Below the pieces are notes generated by a model. That model made no database searches and was not told where the DNA came from. It saw nothing but the letters and a program-made list of their open reading frames with translations. Of a stretch of DNA of 64,000 bases, positions 50,115-59,233 are shown one piece after another. The stretch comes from Clostridia bacterium (GTDB taxonomy: Bacteria; Bacillota; Clostridia; Christensenellales; Borkfalkiaceae): the NCBI GenBank assembly GCA_017626305.1, contig JAGAIW010000035.1:1-64000 (forward strand). The letters are read 5' to 3'. Within the stretch, counting starts at the first letter, position 1; the number at the start of each line of letters is the position of its first letter. Position numbers and translations under genes: made by a program.

Positions 50115-51947
50115 TCAATAAGGTAAAATAAATACCGCTTCCCCCGCATGTTGTTTTACGGTGTACTTACCGCCTTGCAACGCTACGTTGGTCACTTCGC
50201 CGTTTTTGTAAACCAAAGCGCGCGTATAACCGCTTGCAAACGTAATGGTTGCCGTTTGATACGCTTTCGCGCCTTGATAATCGGGGTCGACTACGTTTTG
50301 CACCATGTACATATACCGATTGTTTTCGTCGTCGTACAATTCGGTCACCAAAGCACATTCTTTATTGATTTCAAACGCTTTTACTTTTTGGAACGTATTA
50401 TTCTTTTCGCAATACTTCACGTGGGTGGAAGAATACGTCGACGGCGTTACGGCATAGGCGTTACTCGTTACGTAGTCAAAATTCAAAATCGTCGGCGCAA
50501 ACTTTTGGTTTTCCGCCAAAATCTTTTGCATGAAATAGTAACGTTCGGTTTTTTCGCCGTAATGGGTAATGAACGTCGTGCCGTCGGGGTGAAGGGTTTC
50601 GCCAGACCTACCCTTGTTGAAGTAGGTATAATATACGATTTGCTTTACGCCCATACCCAACAGCATGTTATTCAGCCAACGCGCGTCTTCTTCGTCCAAA
50701 GCGCGCATTTTCACCTGTTTCGACGTGGCGGCAACTTCGCTGTGCGCTTGCGTAGTGTTGGCAAATGCAACGCCCTTTTCCTTACATACGTTTGCCGTTA
50801 CCTGCAAGCTTCTAATGTATTCCCCACGAACGTCCGAACCGCGCAAGGGATAGCTATCCCACATGATATAATCCGCGCCTGTGTTGTCGATATACGCACG
50901 CAAATAGTTGCCGTACCTTTCGTATCCGTCTTCTTCAACGGCGTCTTTGTTGGTGCTTATCGCCAAGTCGATATAATCTTCCAGCAATTCGTCGATTTTA
51001 CAAGACACTTCATAAGGCGTAATATCTTCCGCAAGCAAGGTATTGCCGTCACGCGCGGCTTCTTCTATCAGAAGCGTCTTTATCGCGCTTTCGCTGATAT
51101 CGACGTTTGCACCGTCGCGCCAACCAGGGAAGTTTTTATCAAAATAAGCCGTCGTGCTTCCTTCCCAACCCGGATACCCCCAAAAATACGTGGGGTTGGT
51201 ATAAATTTGGTTGAGATTGTACTGTATGAACGCATTCGGACATACACGCTTAATCGAACGATAGGTATCCCCGTAGAAGGTTACGTGCTTGAAGTTGGGT
51301 TCGTCTTTCAGCTGTACGCCGTAGAACCCGTCGTAATGCATATACGGCGTCATACAATAGCGCACGTATGCGTCTAATTCCGCGTCCGTAGCAAAAGGAC
51401 GGTCTTCGCCGACAAGGTGCTCCTTGATATCGATTTCCATCTTAATGCCGTTGCCGTTTAAATCGGCAAGACGAATACTATTGCCTTCCTTTTTGCCTTC
51501 GGGATCAGGCTTGCCTTCTTCGTTTAAGTATACAATCCCTTCCGAAAGCTCTTGCAAACGGGTATCCGTAACGATAATTTTATCCATGCCTGCTTCCAGA
51601 GCTTGGTCCATTACCATTTTAGTGATACTTTCTTCCCACGTTTGCGTACCGTCAAACTTACCCGAGAATTGCATCATTAAGATATCAAATCCGCAATCCT
51701 TGTATTCCTTATAGCGTTCGGCGACGCGGAAATCTTCGCCAGCATACATAGGCGTATCGTCGTCCGCTTTCCACGTACCGTCGTTGGGCGGGTTGTAGCA
51801 ATAGAATAAAAATTGATTGTCATACATGGAATAGTCAGGCGCGCCTTCATTCGATACGCTACTGCTATCCGCAGGGGCGCAAGCGGCAAAACAGCTGCAC
51901 GCTGTTATCGCCGCCAACGCCATTGCTATTTGTTTTTTAAATTTCAT
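50115..51947 (-). CDS. Putative glycoside hydrolase lipoprotein
   Basis: A 610-residue lipoprotein. The signal peptide ends at ACSCFAAC with lipid-modified Cys23, followed by a serine-rich linker and APDYSMYDNQFLFYCY, where the similarity to the 48390 protein begins. Conserved blocks match that paralogue, and the C-terminal beta domain (ALVYKNGEVTNVALQGGKY) is shared. It would act on the outer face of the membrane on polysaccharide or oligosaccharide. The start at 51947 follows GGAG. It lies 21 bases before its paralogue. Confidence 0.72.
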   Translation of the reverse strand: MKFKKQIAMALAAITACSCFAACAPADSSSVSNEGAPDYSMYDNQFLFYCYNPPNDGTWKADDDTPMYAGEDFRVAERYKEYKDCGFDILMMQFSGKFDGTQTWEESITKMVMDQALEAGMDKIIVTDTRLQELSEGIVYLNEEGKPDPEGKKEGNSIRLADLNGNGIKMEIDIKEHLVGEDRPFATDAELDAYVRYCMTPYMHYDGFYGVQLKDEPNFKHVTFYGDTYRSIKRVCPNAFIQYNLNQIYTNPTYFWGYPGWEGSTTAYFDKNFPGWRDGANVDISESAIKTLLIEEAARDGNTLLAEDITPYEVSCKIDELLEDYIDLAISTNKDAVEEDGYERYGNYLRAYIDNTGADYIMWDSYPLRGSDVRGEYIRSLQVTANVCKEKGVAFANTTQAHSEVAATSKQVKMRALDEEDARWLNNMLLGMGVKQIVYYTYFNKGRSGETLHPDGTTFITHYGEKTERYYFMQKILAENQKFAPTILNFDYVTSNAYAVTPSTYSSTHVKYCEKNNTFQKVKAFEINKECALVTELYDDENNRYMYMVQNVVDPDYQGAKAYQTATITFASGYTRALVYKNGEVTNVALQGGKYTVKQHAGEAVFILPY

Positions 51948-51962
51948 TATGTTCTCCAAAAA

Positions 51963-53786
51963 TTAGTTTGCGTTCCACTTTTTCATAAAATCAGCGACTG
52001 AATATCTTTGGAATTGATGAATTCTATCAATTTTGGTCGTTTCATAAGGTCTACCGTAAACAACGATATTGCCCTTATAGAAATCAATACCGTCAACAGG
52101 TTTATAAGTCTTATCCCACGAAAGAGAATATACAAGATCGCCGTTCGTTTCGTCGTCGTTAATCTTATACAACTGCGCGTTGATATACACGTGCGACTGA
52201 TCAGAATTCGTCCCTACCCAAACGCAATATCTATAACGTTGATTAGGATTTTCCGCAAGCTCGTTATAAGAAATATTCAGCGCCTGATCAGTAGCGTCCG
52301 CATAAGTGGGGTTCTTTGCATACGTATCTACGTCTAAACGTCTGTCAAGTTCACCCGCAGTCGCATCCGTATTATCGTTACTCGAAGGATTGCTTGTCAA
52401 TTGTTGGAACCCATACGCCGTATAACGGTCTCTAATAACGTTGGTTTTATCATCTGCATTTACACGGAAACCGTTGGTAAGCAAAATACCCTTTTGCCCT
52501 ACTATATTCTTCATAGGGGACGTTTCCGAATCGTCCGCAACAAAGAACCCAACCAAGGGCATGTTATTCCCCGTGAATTCGATTGTTGCGCTATATCCCG
52601 AGCCGGGTTTATTCGTCGCCGTACCCGCTGTCGCAACGTACGTTCCGCTACGGTTGAATGCAAGATAAGCAAGATCCGTGCTTGCCACGTTGGTAATGGA
52701 CGAGCCTTTGGGAACAGCGCCCGCCCCCAAAACGATATTATTTAATTCGGGAAGATTGGTAACGGAAGACGTCGTCATACTCTCCACCGTCGCGCCGTAT
52801 GCCGTGTACGTCGTTTTACTGCCAGAGTGCATCGTTACCGTTTCACCCTTAACTGCTTTCGTGGTCACTTCGATATCGAAATCAATCAAGCCGTCATACG
52901 CCGTTACGCCCACCTTCGTCGTTCCGTCGGTGCTTAACCCCGTCAAGACGTTGGTTTCTTCGTCAAGCTCTACAATAGACGTATTGACAACTTCAAACGT
53001 CAAGTCTTCTGCCGTAATATATTTTGCAAAGCTTTCTTTTAAGTTTGCCGTTTCCAAAGTATCCAGCGCAAGCTTATAATCCGCGCCCGTACCGCCGTTT
53101 GCAAGGCTGATTCCTTTTTTGATAATATTCGCAAGAGCCGTTCTTTGTTCCGTTCCCGTAACGCTAGAATCATTCAAAGCCGCGTTTGCCACTTCGGAAA
53201 CGGTACGCACTTGGCTGGGTTGGCTGTAATAATATACGCCGTTATCCACGTAATACGCTACGGCTTGATAAGCTTCGTTGTAGTTTACGTCTTGAATATC
53301 CGCAAGGCTAACGTGCAGGTTGGTGTCTTCCGTCAAGGAAAGCGTCGAAGCTTCGTATACGTACGCAATTTTGTCTTCGGTTGCGTTGGTTATTTTGCTT
53401 GCGATAAACTCAAAATAATCCGCCTTGGCGTTTTCGTCGTTAAGCTGTGCGTTATACGCCGTGATTACTTTTGCAGGAACAACCATCATACCAAGCTTAT
53501 CGCCCGTATTGTACGCTCCGTCCGTAACAAGCTGCGCAACAAGGTCTTTGCTTGCCGTTGCCATAAAACGGATACCTGCGCCGTCACCGATTAACGTTTC
53601 ACCGTCTTCTTGCTTGATGTCCACGCGTACCCATGCGCCTTCTTGATTCATAGAAAGCAACGCGCTATCCGCCGTATTTGCGCTGACCGTAGCAGCAGGG
53701 ATTGCGCCCGCTACACCGCAAGCGACAGCTGCGCAGGAAAGCAAGGAAAGTGCAAAAAATACATTTTTTCTCGTTTTTCTCAACAT
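51963..53786 (-). CDS. Secreted protein with one copy of the operon's repeat domain
   Basis: A 607-residue secreted protein with a cleavable signal peptide (LSLLSCAAVACGVAGAIPAATVSA). Residues about 40-260 form an alpha/beta domain with GDGAGIRFMATASKDLV. The C-terminal 230 residues match the repeat domain of the 53958 protein: DLAYLAFNRSGTY, EFTGNNMPLVGFF, GQKGILLTNGF, YRYCVWVG and GNIVVYGRPYETTKIDRIHQF. No enzyme motif or anchor is visible. It is probably a carbohydrate-binding component. AGGAGGG precedes the ATG, right after the small-peptide gene. Confidence 0.72.
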   Translation of the reverse strand: MLRKTRKNVFFALSLLSCAAVACGVAGAIPAATVSANTADSALLSMNQEGAWVRVDIKQEDGETLIGDGAGIRFMATASKDLVAQLVTDGAYNTGDKLGMMVVPAKVITAYNAQLNDENAKADYFEFIASKITNATEDKIAYVYEASTLSLTEDTNLHVSLADIQDVNYNEAYQAVAYYVDNGVYYYSQPSQVRTVSEVANAALNDSSVTGTEQRTALANIIKKGISLANGGTGADYKLALDTLETANLKESFAKYITAEDLTFEVVNTSIVELDEETNVLTGLSTDGTTKVGVTAYDGLIDFDIEVTTKAVKGETVTMHSGSKTTYTAYGATVESMTTSSVTNLPELNNIVLGAGAVPKGSSITNVASTDLAYLAFNRSGTYVATAGTATNKPGSGYSATIEFTGNNMPLVGFFVADDSETSPMKNIVGQKGILLTNGFRVNADDKTNVIRDRYTAYGFQQLTSNPSSNDNTDATAGELDRRLDVDTYAKNPTYADATDQALNISYNELAENPNQRYRYCVWVGTNSDQSHVYINAQLYKINDDETNGDLVYSLSWDKTYKPVDGIDFYKGNIVVYGRPYETTKIDRIHQFQRYSVADFMKKWNAN

Positions 53787-53801
53787 GATATTTCCCTCCT
53801 G

Positions 53802-53927
53802 TTACCAATTCACGTTTTCGTCGTTCCAACCGTCAAAGTCGAATACGATACCTGTTGTTGATGCGGTCATGACGTCTTCACTAATCAATAAAAACGTCAA
53901 AACTGGTTGCTGATACTTTTGTTTCAT
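53802..53927 (-). CDS. 41-residue peptide gene inside the ABC/surface operon
   Basis: A short gene between the two repeat-domain genes. GGGAGA precedes the ATG, and the stop is followed directly by the AGGAGGG of the next gene. The peptide starts MKQKYQQPVLTFLLISEDVM and ends in an acidic, tryptophan-containing tail (FDFDGWNDENVNW). The KYxxPxLxxLxxxEDVxTxS pattern resembles short peptides with leader-like N termini common in Clostridia, possibly precursors or surface-associated peptides. No Cys is present and no modifying enzyme is nearby. Confidence 0.65.
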   Translation of the reverse strand: MKQKYQQPVLTFLLISEDVMTASTTGIVFDFDGWNDENVNW

Positions 53928-53957
53928 AGATAATATCTCCCTTATATTATTTATTTT

Positions 53958-56900
53958 TTACAACGCCGCAATTGCTTGCTCTACCCTGCCAAGCGTCATA
54001 TTTTCAAAAATCGGATACATTTTATCAATCGTCGTCGTTTCGTACGGTCTGCCGTAAAGAAGGATATTGCCGTCAAACGTAAAACCTTCACCAAACGAAG
54101 CTTTCGTCTTCGTATACTGCTTTTCGGACAAGAACACAGTCGTATTCGTATCCCGATTGATAAGCTTAACGGCAACGCCTACCTTCCAAGCTGCATCTCC
54201 GCCGCTCGTCGTCGTTTCCGTCACCCCCGTTATACCGATAATCAAACGGTATTTGACGGTCGGCGTTGCTTGAAAGGCGAAATAGGAAAGGGGCGAAACG
54301 GCTTTTTGCGTACCGTTTACGTCTACCGTCGTCGTGTACGTGTCGTCCGCTTTCCACGTAGCAAACGCGCCCGTTTGCCAAGCATTCGCCGTTACGTTCA
54401 TGGGATAATAGGCTTTGAGATATTCCCCAAGTCCGCTCATTTTTCCATTAGGGTTTAATAGACCCGTGGAGAAAAATATTCCTTTTCTGCCGATAAAATT
54501 TTTCGTATTTTTCGTAACCGCGTCGTTAAAGAAGGAAATATTCGGCATATTATTGCCCGTGAAGTCTACCGCAACAAAGCTGCCTAAACCAAAGCCGCCC
54601 TGTTTGGTAAACGCTACGTACGGAACGTCTGCAACGCCCATAGCGTTGACGTCGCTACCGGTATAACTACCCGCCGCAAGCGTTACGCCTTGCGTATCGG
54701 TAAAGCCCGTTGCGCCGTAAGCCTGCACGCCGTTGGTCTTTATCCAGCTCCACGCCGCAGCCGACATATCTAATACGGTGATATCCAACTTTGCCACAAG
54801 CGCGGTGCTGTTACGTTGTATGTAATACAGCGAATATTTACCCGTATCGTTAAAGACAAACGTATCCCCTTTGATATCCGTGCGTTCACCGATATCGTTG
54901 GTATAATACAATGCGTATTCCACGCCCGTAGCAGGGACTACGTAATCGCTTACGTTCAACGTTTCTCCCGCTCTCACCGTAGCGTTTACGTTTTCCTTAA
55001 ACTCTGTATACGTAAGTAAGCTATATACGTTTTTCACGTTTCTTTCTACGGGATATATCTTATCCCACGTTACCGAAGTGACGGGCGTCGTACCTTCTTT
55101 CGTGTTGTAATCCCACCCTGCGTGCGCTACGATACTGCCCTTAAAATACGCCGCATCTAAGCCGTATTCCTCCAAATCTAAGGTCAACGCCGTATCGTGC
55201 ACGATTTCGCCGTAATCCAAACGAATGAGTAGAAAACGGATAACCGCCGTTTTATAATCTTCGGAAACTTCCTGCACGCCGACAATATAGCGATACGGTA
55301 CGTTATCCGAAAGATTTTCCACCCCTAAAAGCGAATCTCTTTCCGCCGTGATAGTGTCTTCGCTGCCCGTTAAATTAGCGCCTTTTAACTTATACGGTCC
55401 GTACGCCGTCATACGCTTTCCGTACGCACTCATGGTGTCCATATAACCGTTGGAAAGATATATACCCTTTCCCGCGTCTACGAGATTTTCGGAAATGTTT
55501 CCTGCAAAGAACGTAAGCTGCGGCATGTTGTATTTGCCCGTAAAATCAAAGGTTACGTAATCACCCACGCCGTAGTCGCCGTGAAACGCCACGTAGGGAC
55601 TATTCGTAGAGCCGACAAACTTCGCAATCCCCGCATACGTCGATACGGGCAACGTCACTCTGCCGTTTGCGTCGATATCCGCTTTATACGTTTGCGCGTC
55701 GTTATCCTGCATCCACGTCCAAACGTCGTTAGGTATATCCTTTACGGTGATTTCAAACGACGATTTCAGCGTTTCGCCGTCGTGAATTCCATAATATAAC
55801 GTATAGTCACCTGCTTTGGTGAACTGGAACGTCGAACCTGTAACGGGTGTTTTTACGCCGTTTGCGTCCACGTAATAGAATTCGTATTCCGTTCCCGTTT
55901 TCGGAGTGATATAATCGCTTACCTGCAAGGTCACGTTGGTCTTTACCGTTCTTTCGCAGTTTTCGTTGAACGACGAAATTTTCAGCAAATCATACAAAGA
56001 ATCTTGATCCTGAAAGACGGGATATACTTTATCCCATACGCGCATTTTATCAAAATTACCGTACGCGACGATACTGCCCGAAATATTATCTTCGGTAAAA
56101 AATCCACGTTGTTCTTCTGCCGTTATCTTTTGCGGATCGAGCACGATTTGCTTGTCGTATACTACCCGCGCATTATCCATATCGTACAGGTGCAAATGCA
56201 AGGTTACCGTACCCGAAGTGATTACCGTTTCGCCGTCTTCGCCAAAAACGGTGGGCTGAGCGTCAACAATCCCCGCTACGTAGCGGTATTTCGCATTTTC
56301 GTCAAGATACGCACTACCGATAGGTGCTTGCGTTTCCGTATACATACGGTTAGAACCGCCAAGCGCTAAATGCTTGACCTTATTCGGTCCGTAAATAGTC
56401 AAACGCTTGGATTCGGCAGACATAGACGACATCACGCCGTTGGTGATATAAATACCGCTATCCCCGTCTACAAGGTCGGGAGAAGGCTCGCCTGCTAAGA
56501 AACAAAGCTGCGGCATATTATCGCCCGTAAAATCAAACATAACGTAATCGCCTACGCCGTAATCACCGTGAAACGCCAGATACGCCAAATCCGTTCTGTT
56601 TAATTGACTCGTTTTCCCCGTGAACGAGCCCTTGCTCATTTGCCACGTATCGTCTACCAGTTTATAATTATATACGGTAGCGTTGTTTTCTTCCAAGAAA
56701 GCTTGTTTATCTTCGCTGATATACTGGATTTGCGTGATAAGCGTAGCTTCTTTCTGTTGTCCGTCGTCGGTAACTACACGAAAACGAAATACGTGGTCGG
56801 ATAAGCTCGTCGGCGTAAACTGCGTATCTTCCGCCGTGAACTCCGTCTTTTCCCCGTCGACCGTTACGCTTATCATAGATACTTCATAATCGCAAAATGA

Positions 56901-57347
56901 ATCTACGGTAACCAACATTAAATCGAACAAATCCGCGAAAACGATAGGTTCACCGCGTTGCAATAAAACGATTTGACTGTTGTTAAACTCCCAGTCAATC
57001 GGATATGCCACGACGTTGACGTTATAGGTAGCAGTTCCCTGCCCGTCAACGGTATACGTCAACGTATGTACGCCAAGCTCTTCCGGTGTCCACATAACAC
57101 GCGAAGAATAATCGCGCGTAGAACCGCCGGGCGAAGTGATGGTAAACGTATAATCGTTATACTCGTCAAATTCCACAAATTCGTTGATAAGTATTTGCTC
57201 GCCAACGGTAACTTCCGTCAATGCGCCTTCTAAAAACTTAGGCGCGTTATCGTTGCCGTCGTCACCGCCGCCGCAAGCCACGGCAACACTCATACAGCCT
57301 ACACATGCCAACGAAAGGATTGCGGTAAGTAGTTTTTTATTCTTCAT
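53958..57347 (-). CDS. Large lipoprotein with three copies of an undescribed-looking domain
   Basis: A 1129-residue lipoprotein; the lipobox SVAVACGGG places lipid on Cys25. After an Ig-like N-terminal region (about 40-220), a module of roughly 300 residues occurs three times. Each has YVAFHGDYGVGDYV-like, FDFTG.NMPQL.F, GIY.(S/T)NG, YRY..G and G.I..YG/AHAG motifs followed by W/TTIDK.YPV; copies 1 and 2 are joined by Ig-like linkers (LQVSDYITPKTGTEYEFYYV). The fourth copy is in the next secreted protein. Context with a sugar transporter suggests a glycan-binding role; no enzyme motif is seen. Confidence 0.78.
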   Translation of the reverse strand: MKNKKLLTAILSLACVGCMSVAVACGGGDDGNDNAPKFLEGALTEVTVGEQILINEFVEFDEYNDYTFTITSPGGSTRDYSSRVMWTPEELGVHTLTYTVDGQGTATYNVNVVAYPIDWEFNNSQIVLLQRGEPIVFADLFDLMLVTVDSFCDYEVSMISVTVDGEKTEFTAEDTQFTPTSLSDHVFRFRVVTDDGQQKEATLITQIQYISEDKQAFLEENNATVYNYKLVDDTWQMSKGSFTGKTSQLNRTDLAYLAFHGDYGVGDYVMFDFTGDNMPQLCFLAGEPSPDLVDGDSGIYITNGVMSSMSAESKRLTIYGPNKVKHLALGGSNRMYTETQAPIGSAYLDENAKYRYVAGIVDAQPTVFGEDGETVITSGTVTLHLHLYDMDNARVVYDKQIVLDPQKITAEEQRGFFTEDNISGSIVAYGNFDKMRVWDKVYPVFQDQDSLYDLLKISSFNENCERTVKTNVTLQVSDYITPKTGTEYEFYYVDANGVKTPVTGSTFQFTKAGDYTLYYGIHDGETLKSSFEITVKDIPNDVWTWMQDNDAQTYKADIDANGRVTLPVSTYAGIAKFVGSTNSPYVAFHGDYGVGDYVTFDFTGKYNMPQLTFFAGNISENLVDAGKGIYLSNGYMDTMSAYGKRMTAYGPYKLKGANLTGSEDTITAERDSLLGVENLSDNVPYRYIVGVQEVSEDYKTAVIRFLLIRLDYGEIVHDTALTLDLEEYGLDAAYFKGSIVAHAGWDYNTKEGTTPVTSVTWDKIYPVERNVKNVYSLLTYTEFKENVNATVRAGETLNVSDYVVPATGVEYALYYTNDIGERTDIKGDTFVFNDTGKYSLYYIQRNSTALVAKLDITVLDMSAAAWSWIKTNGVQAYGATGFTDTQGVTLAAGSYTGSDVNAMGVADVPYVAFTKQGGFGLGSFVAVDFTGNNMPNISFFNDAVTKNTKNFIGRKGIFFSTGLLNPNGKMSGLGEYLKAYYPMNVTANAWQTGAFATWKADDTYTTTVDVNGTQKAVSPLSYFAFQATPTVKYRLIIGITGVTETTTSGGDAAWKVGVAVKLINRDTNTTVFLSEKQYTKTKASFGEGFTFDGNILLYGRPYETTTIDKMYPIFENMTLGRVEQAIAAL

Positions 57348-57369
57348 TCATTTCTCCTTTATCCAAGGC

Positions 57370-58239
57370 TTAACCCTTTAAGCCGCCTGCCGTAATATTC
57401 GACAAGATAAGCTTTTGGTTTGCCGCATACAAGATAATAACGGGTATGGAAGAAATAATCGTCGCCGCAAAGTAGATAGGCTTGGAATCTTCCACGTAGT
57501 TGGACGCCCCGTCGAACAAATACAACCCGTAAGCAAGGTTGGGATAATTACGCAGGTACAGCATAACCGTACTGTATGCGTTCCACACGTTAATCGCCGA
57601 CGTAATGGCTATTGCCGCAATACTGGGGAATGCCTGCGGGAAAATGATTTGGAAGAGTATGCGGATATTGCTTGCGCCGTCCATTTTCGCCGCTTCCGAA
57701 TACGTCATACTAATCCCTTTGAACGTTCCGTAAAAAACGATAAACGCAAAGTCGAATGCATTCGCCCAAGAAATCCAAATCGTCCAAGGATTGTTGATCA
57801 TTCCCAAAGCGTCCATCAATTTGAATTTTGCAGGACCGCTACCGATAATGGGAATGATATTCGCAAAAATAACCACGGTATAGATAAGCTCACGACCGGG
57901 GAAACGGTATCTTGCCAAAGGATAGGCAAGCAGCGCGCTGGTAAACGTTTCTACTGTTACCGCTACCACCAAATACCAAAGCGAGTTGAAAAGCATATCA
58001 AAATACGAAAAATTCTTGTACTTAAACTCACTAAATACGCGGATATAGTTTTCAAAATGCCATTCCTTCGGCCAGCCAAAGCTGTCTTCAAAATACTGCG
58101 GCCCTGTTTTTAACGAGCTTAAAAACGACCATGCAAGCGGTACAAGGTGAATAACCGCAAGCGCAATAAAGATAATTAAGAACGCTATATACGTAATTTT
58201 TACCTGCAAGGGTTGTTTACGAAATTTAATTTCAGCCAT
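57370..58239 (-). CDS. Sugar ABC transporter permease (MalG-like)
   Basis: A 289-residue inner-membrane permease with six hydrophobic segments. The EAA loop EAAKMDGASNIRILFQIIFP contacts the ATPase. The C terminus ends close to the last helix, as in MalG-type subunits. No ATPase gene lies in the operon, so a shared MsmK/UgpC-type ATPase elsewhere is expected. It lies 13 bases after the MalF-like gene. Confidence 0.92.
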   Translation of the reverse strand: MAEIKFRKQPLQVKITYIAFLIIFIALAVIHLVPLAWSFLSSLKTGPQYFEDSFGWPKEWHFENYIRVFSEFKYKNFSYFDMLFNSLWYLVVAVTVETFTSALLAYPLARYRFPGRELIYTVVIFANIIPIIGSGPAKFKLMDALGMINNPWTIWISWANAFDFAFIVFYGTFKGISMTYSEAAKMDGASNIRILFQIIFPQAFPSIAAIAITSAINVWNAYSTVMLYLRNYPNLAYGLYLFDGASNYVEDSKPIYFAATIISSIPVIILYAANQKLILSNITAGGLKG

Positions 58240-58252
58240 TTTCTTATCCCCC

Positions 58253-59218
58253 TTACAGCTCTACCGCTTCTTGCATTTTTTCCAACGCCCAACGCCCGAT
58301 CAATACGATAGGCAACGTCATCATGGTCAACGTGAAACCGATTGCCGCGGGATAACCAAACGCGGAATTGCTTGCGCCTCTCATGGAAATTTGGTAGGTA
58401 ATATAATACAGATGGAACCCTACCGTAGACATACCCGGCTTACCCGTACCGTTGGAATACAGGAACACGTTTGCGTCCGCCGTGAAGATACCGCAAAGCC
58501 CAAACGTCATCAAGGTAGCAAGCGTAGGCCATACGCAGGGCACGGCAATGGAAATAAATTCACGCCAAAAGCCCGCGCCGTCTAATTTTGCCGATTCAAA
58601 TATCTCGTCGGGCACACGGGAATACGCGCCCGTCAATACGGCGTTATTACCCACGAACCCCATTATCGTCGTAATGGTAATTAGCGTCGGGAATGCCGTT
58701 TCTTCCGCGGCAAACAAACCGTTACGAAGTACCATTTCCGGCAATTCCATACCTATCGAAACCAAAGCGTTGACGATCAAGCCGTCGTAGGAAACCATAT
58801 ATTTCACAAGCGAAGTCCATACGACCGAGCCCATCAACGACGGGATTATGTAGCATACGCGCCACAAATAATGCCCCCAAATTTTCCGTTGTAAAATATA
58901 GGTAGTAACCACCGTAACGGGGAAACAAACCAGATGGTTGATAACCCAAAGCGTCATGGAATTTTGCAACGATTTCCCAAAATCCAACCCGAACGTATCC
59001 AGCTTGGTGAAAGACGAAAATACCGCCTTAAAATTCAATAAGGTAAATTCCCCCGTTTCCGTTTGAAACGCCAAGAAAATAGACGAAGCGTTTACGTACA
59101 CCCAAAACACAAGGAATTGTAAAATGGGAAACGCCACCAAAGCATAGGCAAAAAAGAAGTCCCGTTTTTCAAATTTACTGTATTTAACTATTTTGTGTTT
59201 AACTACTTCTTGTTCCAT
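58253..59218 (-). CDS. Sugar ABC transporter permease (MalF-like)
   Basis: A 321-residue permease with six hydrophobic segments and an N-terminal charged stretch. The EAA motif is ESAKLDGAGFWREFISIAVP. It pairs with the MalG-like subunit to form the channel. It lies 15 bases after the binding-protein gene. Confidence 0.92.
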   Translation of the reverse strand: MEQEVVKHKIVKYSKFEKRDFFFAYALVAFPILQFLVFWVYVNASSIFLAFQTETGEFTLLNFKAVFSSFTKLDTFGLDFGKSLQNSMTLWVINHLVCFPVTVVTTYILQRKIWGHYLWRVCYIIPSLMGSVVWTSLVKYMVSYDGLIVNALVSIGMELPEMVLRNGLFAAEETAFPTLITITTIMGFVGNNAVLTGAYSRVPDEIFESAKLDGAGFWREFISIAVPCVWPTLATLMTFGLCGIFTADANVFLYSNGTGKPGMSTVGFHLYYITYQISMRGASNSAFGYPAAIGFTLTMMTLPIVLIGRWALEKMQEAVEL

Positions 59219-59233
59219 ATAAAAAACCTTTTA

